A stretch of 17,211 bases of DNA, taken from NCBI GenBank assembly GCA_910579325.1, contig CAJTTU010000075.1, forward strand, positions 1 to 17,211, written 5' to 3'. The DNA comes from an uncultured Lachnospiraceae bacterium (lineage in GTDB: Bacteria > Bacillota > Clostridia > Lachnospirales > Lachnospiraceae). Position 1 is the first letter of the stretch, and the number at the start of each line of letters is the position of its first letter. The position numbers and the translations under genes are program-made. Below, piece by piece: positions 13,758-17,211 of the stretch. The notes beneath the pieces are model-generated. The model did no database searches. It worked only from the letters and a program-made list of their open reading frames with translations, and was not told the DNA's origin.

Positions 13758-15572
13758 ATGCCTGCGACAGACCAGAGCAAAATCAGGAATTTTTGTATCA
13801 TCGCCCACATCGACCACGGCAAATCTACTCTTGCGGATCGTATCATCGAGATGACTGGACTTTTGACCAGCCGGGAGATGCAGGAGCAGGTCTTAGACAA
13901 TATGGATCTGGAACGGGAGCGGGGCATTACGATCAAGTCCCAGGCCGTCCGCATCGTATATCGGGCGAAGGACGGGGAAGAATACATCTTTAACCTGATC
14001 GACACGCCCGGACATGTGGATTTTAATTATGAAGTATCCCGAAGCCTGGCGGCCTGTGACGGCGCGATCCTGGTGGTGGACGCGGCCCAGGGCATCGAGG
14101 CCCAGACGCTGGCGAACGTATACCTGGCGCTGGATCATGACCTGGACGTGTTCCCGGTGATCAATAAAATCGACCTGCCAAGCGCCGACCCTGACCGGGT
14201 GGCGGAGGAGATCGAGGATGTGATCGGCATCGAGGCCCACGACGCTCCCAGGATTTCGGCCAAAACCGGGCAGAATGTGGAGGAAGTACTGGAGCAAATC
14301 GTGACAAAGATTCCGGCTCCCGGCGGCGACCCCAAAGCGCCGCTGAAAGCATTGATTTTTGATTCCCTCTACGATTCCTACCGAGGCGTGATCGTATTCT
14401 GCCGGGTAAAAGAGGGGACGGTGAAAAAGGGTGATCCGATTCAGATGATGGCCACCGGCGCTGCTTTTGAGGTAGTGGAGGTGGGTTATTTCGGCGCGGG
14501 CCAGTTTGTCCCCTGCGAGGAGCTGAGCGCCGGCATGGTAGGCTATGTGACGGCCAGCATTAAAAATGTGAAGGATACCCGGGTAGGCGATACGATCACC
14601 GGAAGAGATAACCCCTGCGACGCCCCGCTGCCGGGATATAAGAAAGTAACTTCCATGGTGTACTGCGGCATGTATCCGGCCGACGGCGCCAAATACAACG
14701 ACCTGCGGGACGCGCTGGAGAAGCTGCAGTTAAACGACGCGGCGCTGCAGTTCGAGCCGGAAACCTCGATTGCCCTGGGCTTTGGGTTCCGCTGCGGTTT
14801 TCTGGGGCTTCTGCACCTGGAAATTATCCAGGAACGTTTAGAGCGGGAGTATAACCTGGATCTGGTCACTACGGCGCCCAGCGTTATCTACAAGGTGCAT
14901 AAAAGCAACGGCGATGTGATCGAGCTGACGAATCCCTCCAACCTGCCTGACCCTTCCGAAATCGAATATATGGAAGAACCGATGGTGAAGGCGGAGATTA
15001 TGGTGACTACGGAATATATCGGCGCCATTATGACTCTTTGTCAGGAACGGCGGGGAATCTATATCGGCACCGAGTATCTGGAAGATACCAGGGCGATGCT
15101 GCGGTATGAATTGCCCTTAAATGAGATTATCTATGACTTTTTTGACGCTTTGAAATCCCGTTCCAGAGGGTATGCTTCCTTTGATTATGAGATTAAAGGC
15201 TATGTTCAGTCCGACCTGGTGAAGCTGGATATCCTGATTAATAAAGAAGAGGTGGACGCCCTTTCCTTTATCGTCCATAACTCCACCTCCTACGAGCGTG
15301 GCAGGAAAATGTGCGAGAAGCTGAAGGAAGAAATCCCCAGACATCTGTTCGAGATCCCGATTCAGGCGGCCATCGGCAGCAAGATTATCGCCAGGGAGAC
15401 GGTGAAGGCGCTGCGCAAGGACGTGCTGGCCAAGTGCTATGGGGGCGATATTACGAGAAAGAAGAAGCTGCTGGAAAAGCAGAAGGAGGGCAAGAAGCGG
15501 ATGCGCCAGATCGGCAATGTGGAGATTCCGCAGAAGGCGTTTATGAGCGTGTTGAAGCTGGATGATAAGTGA
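13758..15572 (+). CDS. lepA: Elongation factor 4 (LepA), ribosome-associated GTPase
   Basis: LepA/EF4 is a translational GTPase that acts on the ribosome and may also help in 30S assembly. ATG 13758 with AGGAGG 8 bases upstream gives 604 aa, the usual length; upstream in-frame ATG codons add only non-conserved residues. G motifs are AHIDHGKST (16-24), RGITIKSQ, DTPGHVDF, NKIDLP and SAKTGQN. The C-terminal half has the LepA-specific domain (SLSFIVH-like DALSFIVHNSTSYERGRKM, then GSKIIARETVKALRKDVLAKCYGGDITRKKKLL). The last residues, PQKAFMSVLKLDD, are canonical. It has its own promoter and a structured leader, although it belongs to the conserved gpr-spoIIP-lepA cluster. Confidence 0.98.
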   Translation: MPATDQSKIRNFCIIAHIDHGKSTLADRIIEMTGLLTSREMQEQVLDNMDLERERGITIKSQAVRIVYRAKDGEEYIFNLIDTPGHVDFNYEVSRSLAACDGAILVVDAAQGIEAQTLANVYLALDHDLDVFPVINKIDLPSADPDRVAEEIEDVIGIEAHDAPRISAKTGQNVEEVLEQIVTKIPAPGGDPKAPLKALIFDSLYDSYRGVIVFCRVKEGTVKKGDPIQMMATGAAFEVVEVGYFGAGQFVPCEELSAGMVGYVTASIKNVKDTRVGDTITGRDNPCDAPLPGYKKVTSMVYCGMYPADGAKYNDLRDALEKLQLNDAALQFEPETSIALGFGFRCGFLGLLHLEIIQERLEREYNLDLVTTAPSVIYKVHKSNGDVIELTNPSNLPDPSEIEYMEEPMVKAEIMVTTEYIGAIMTLCQERRGIYIGTEYLEDTRAMLRYELPLNEIIYDFFDALKSRSRGYASFDYEIKGYVQSDLVKLDILINKEEVDALSFIVHNSTSYERGRKMCEKLKEEIPRHLFEIPIQAAIGSKIIARETVKALRKDVLAKCYGGDITRKKKLLEKQKEGKKRMRQIGNVEIPQKAFMSVLKLDDK

Positions 15573-15606
15573 GAAGGAGTATGTTGTTTTGGTTTCTATA
15601 AACGTC

Positions 15607-15774
15607 ATGGAAAACGAACGACTGGCGAGTTTTATCAAGGTGTTGAAGACCCAGGATGGTATCATCAGCGAGTATGACATCAGCCTTTGAGGCGGCATGG
15701 CTGAATTCATTACGATCAGCAGAAACAAGGAGGTTACAGTCACTTTCCAGGACGAAACGGAGATACAGGCATAA
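15607..15774 (+). pseudogene. C-terminal remnant of a serine site-specific recombinase
   Basis: One continuous frame reads LASFIKVLKTQDGIISEYD, ISL, a TGA stop at 15688-15690, then GGMAEFITISRNKEVTVTF and QDETEIQA before TAA at 15772. This resembles the end of large serine recombinases carried by Clostridial mobile elements, where a pattern like FI..L..QDG...(E/F)D..LW...V..VTV......F.F.DGTEI is common; the TGA falls where that tryptophan (TGG) would be. The match comes from memory of the family pattern, not a search. No catalytic or zinc-ribbon part remains upstream, where lepA begins at once, so this is a fragment. It may mark a former insertion. Confidence 0.5.
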
Positions 15775-15795
15775 CAGATACACGTACAGAAATGG

Positions 15796-15823
15796 CACTC
15801 GGTTATGGTCGGGTGTCTTTTTT
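15796..15823 (+). terminator. Intrinsic terminator after the recombinase remnant
   Basis: CACTCGG (15796-15802) pairs with TCGGGTG (15809-15815), with two G-T pairs, around TTATGG. TCTTTTTT follows. It may now end lepA transcription, since nothing better is seen directly after lepA. Confidence 0.5.
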
Positions 15824-16145
15824 GCAGTTGAGTTTTACGGTTACGCCAATCAGGCATTTTACGACGTGTATTTTGCCACAGAAAAGAAAGTGCGTCTGTT
15901 CGACTAAGATAGGCCGCATTATCAGCCAGTGGTATGGCGGACGATGCGGGAGTGGTGGAAGCGGATAAAATTGCTTTCGTACTTATGCGGAAGGAGAATT
16001 ATCGGAAGATTCAACTGTTTCTAAAATGGAAATAGTTTAACAAAAGGGGAAACGGCAGGTTAGGCGAAAGATTGATTTTTATTCACTTGGCACTATTATG
16101 TTATCAGGCTGTCGTGTGAATTAAAAAATTGATAGAGGAATTAAT
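15824..16145. other. Gene-poor stretch, probably decayed sequence
   Basis: No complete gene is convincing here. Short open pieces exist: a plus frame ending NQAFYDVYFATEKKVRLFD at 15907, and a 33-codon frame starting MADDAGVVEADKIAF near 15934 and ending at 16035. Neither has a good ribosome binding site nor a family I recognise. They read more like gene fragments than like random DNA, and sit between the recombinase remnant and the AT-rich operon. Confidence 0.4.
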
Positions 16146-16174
16146 TTGACAATATAGGATATATCCTATATAAT
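16146..16174 (+). promoter_or_regulatory. Perfect-consensus sigma-A promoter of the DUF4160 operon
   Basis: TTGACA, exactly 17 bases, TATAAT: 12 of 12 matches. It stands 32 bases before the DUF4160 start codon. A promoter this strong usually needs a repressor, and the spacer is a palindrome. Confidence 0.9.
16152..16171. promoter_or_regulatory. 20-bp perfect palindrome, likely operator
   Basis: ATATAGGATATATCCTATAT is its own reverse complement. It fills the promoter spacer and runs three bases into the -10. A bound dimer would block RNA polymerase. The obvious candidate is the XRE-type protein encoded two genes downstream (autoregulation); this is inference. Confidence 0.7.
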
Positions 16175-16205
16175 GGTATTACAAAATACAGGGGGAGGAA
16201 AAAAT

Positions 16206-16460
16206 ATGCCGGTTATATTAAGATTTAAAGGGATTGTAATAAAAATGTATTTAAGGCAGAAAGAGCATAATCCGCCGAATGTTCATGCGATTTACGGGGA
16301 ATATATCGGTATGTTTTCGTTATCTGACGGCGAAATGTTTGAAGGAGATATCCCATCAAAAGAGCAAAAGGCAGTTCAGGCTTTTGTTGCGAGATATGGG
16401 AAAGAATTATTAAATATGTGGGAAACACAGGAGTTTACGACATTAGAGCCAATTGAATAA
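16206..16460 (+). CDS. DUF4160 protein, probable toxin-like partner
   Basis: This 84-aa protein reads MPVILRFKGIVIKMYLRQKEHNPPNVHAIYG and ends in an acidic helix. The HNPPNVHAIYGEY motif is the hallmark of DUF4160. The start at 16206 is chosen because GGGGGAGG lies 7-10 bases upstream; a codon 33 bases earlier lies inside the promoter's -10. DUF4160 genes are very often followed by a DUF2442 gene, and the pair has been suggested to be a toxin-antitoxin module. The histidines and Pro-Pro could form an active site, but no biochemical activity is known to me. It is first in an operon, 18 bases before the next gene. Confidence 0.88.
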   Translation: MPVILRFKGIVIKMYLRQKEHNPPNVHAIYGEYIGMFSLSDGEMFEGDIPSKEQKAVQAFVARYGKELLNMWETQEFTTLEPIE

Positions 16461-16478
16461 GAAAGAGGGTGTGAAAAT

Positions 16479-17087
16479 ATGACGCATAAAATCAAGTCTG
16501 TTTACCCATTAGAGGATTACGTGATATTGGCGGTTTTCAGGAATGGCATAGAGAAGAAATATGATATGAGATGTTTGTTCCCTGTATTTCCTCAGTTTAA
16601 AGATTTTGAGAACATACCAGGACTATTTGAGCGGGTCAAAGTAGACACAGGCGGATATGGAATATCATGGAATGATGATCTGGATCTTGACGCGGAGGAT
16701 ATATGGGAAAATGGCGTAGAAACAGGCAATGTACAAGTAAGTGATATTGCGGATATTCTGGCTGAAAATTTAATCAGGGCAAGAGATCATATGGGAATGA
16801 CGCAAAAGCAATTAGCAGAAAAGACCGGTATATATCAGGCAGATATAAGTAAAATCGAAAGAGGTATAGCGAACCCGTCATTGAATACATTAAAAAGACT
16901 TGCCGAAGGTATGGATATGACTTTAAAATTAGAGTTTATACCTGAAAATATTTTTTCCAATGCAACATATCAGAAGCCGGCAGCGCCTGAGTCTGGCACG
17001 GGAAAGGTATATACATTTGATTATGAGCCTCCGGTTTCAATGGTTGCGGAAGAACCGGCACCAAACGGAGCTAAGAAGGAGAAGTAA
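16479..17087 (+). CDS. DUF2442 domain fused to XRE-family helix-turn-helix, probable antitoxin/repressor
   Basis: This 202-aa protein has three parts. Residues 1-85 are a DUF2442 domain (KSVYPLEDYVILAVFRNG, then GYGISWNDDLDLDAEDIWENG). Residues about 97-152 are an XRE/Cro helix-turn-helix (MGMTQKQLAEKTGIYQADIS, KIERGIANPSLNTLKRLAEG). The rest is a Pro/Glu-rich tail. DUF2442 is the usual partner of DUF4160; the HTH would let it bind DNA, most simply the palindrome in its own promoter. GAGGGTG precedes the ATG by about 7 bases. It is 6 bases before the DUF262 gene, so all three genes appear co-transcribed. Its base composition is clearly more A+T-rich than lepA. Confidence 0.88.
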   Translation: MTHKIKSVYPLEDYVILAVFRNGIEKKYDMRCLFPVFPQFKDFENIPGLFERVKVDTGGYGISWNDDLDLDAEDIWENGVETGNVQVSDIADILAENLIRARDHMGMTQKQLAEKTGIYQADISKIERGIANPSLNTLKRLAEGMDMTLKLEFIPENIFSNATYQKPAAPESGTGKVYTFDYEPPVSMVAEEPAPNGAKKEK

Positions 17088-17093
17088 AACAAG

Positions 17094-17211
17094 ATGAAAG
17101 GTTCGGAATGCAAATTCGTTAAATACATGGAGGGCTCCGACAAGCGGTTTGTCATTCCGGTTTACCAGAGGAATTATGACTGGAAGACCGAGAACTGCAA
17201 GCAGCTGTATG
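17094..17211 (+). CDS. DUF262 (GmrSD/ParB-like) protein, N-terminal part only
   Basis: Only the first 39 codons are in the window. They read MKGSECKFVKYMEGSDKRF and VIPVYQRNYDWKTENCKQLY. The IPVYQRNYDW stretch is the conserved opening of DUF262, a ParB/Srx-like nucleotide-using domain found in GmrS, the NTPase part of the type IV restriction enzyme GmrSD, and in many other defence genes. AAGGAG is 12 bases before the ATG, inside the end of the previous gene. Whether the nuclease part (DUF1524) follows lies beyond the window. Confidence 0.8.
   Translation, partial: MKGSECKFVKYMEGSDKRFVIPVYQRNYDWKTENCKQLY

Noticed and set aside
15117..15857. 246-codon open frame on the minus strand
   Set aside because: Most of it mirrors the end of lepA, and the rest runs over the recombinase remnant. 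No good ribosome binding site or motif.
16173..16205. Upstream start for the DUF4160 gene
   Set aside because: It falls inside the promoter -10 element; the MPVILRF start at 16206 has the ribosome binding site and the family N-terminus.
1..17211. CRISPR arrays, tRNA and rRNA genes, insertion sequences
   Set aside because: No regularly spaced direct repeats, cloverleaf-like sequences, rRNA motifs or intact transposase frames were seen on either strand.

Overview
The window looks like chromosomal DNA from a spore-forming member of the Clostridia, most likely a Lachnospiraceae relative. The evidence is a cotJ spore-coat operon, the germination protease gene gpr, the engulfment hydrolase gene spoIIP, a T-box leader on pheST, mostly G+C-rich coding sequence, and strong AGGAGG-type ribosome binding sites. 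The species assignment is inference only.

Layout. The left edge holds the last 56 codons of an ABC transporter ATPase. A minus-strand cotJA-cotJB-cotJC operon follows (267-1506), with overlapping stop/start codons, a sporulation-type promoter and its own terminator. From 1800 to 5090 come a left-handed beta-helix sugar-nucleotide-type protein, a YihY/BrkB-family membrane protein on the minus strand, an unrecognised coiled-coil protein and an unrecognised lipoprotein. From 5143 to 9176 is the phenylalanyl-tRNA synthetase operon, pheS and pheT, under a T-box leader whose likely specifier codon is UUC (Phe). A 120-aa alkyltransferase-like protein follows and converges on rpsT through a shared bidirectional terminator.

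The block rpsT (divergent) - gpr - spoIIP - lepA (9677-15572) keeps a gene order also found in Bacillus. Here a separate lipoprotein gene with its own signals lies between spoIIP and lepA. The rpsT housekeeping promoter and a very good sigma-G-type gpr promoter occupy the same ~30 bp on opposite strands.

Right of lepA the character changes. At 15607-15774 there is what looks like the C-terminal remnant of a serine site-specific recombinase, broken by a TGA codon. After an untidy non-coding stretch comes an AT-rich three-gene run: a DUF4160 protein, a DUF2442 protein fused to an XRE-type helix-turn-helix, and the start of a DUF262 (GmrSD/ParB-like) protein that runs off the window. This run has a perfect-consensus sigma-A promoter whose spacer is filled by a 20-bp perfect palindrome, as expected for an autoregulated toxin-antitoxin-like or defence operon. 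It is the most interesting part of the window, together with the overlapping rpsT/gpr promoters and the 18-bp perfect inverted repeat at the pheST transcription start.
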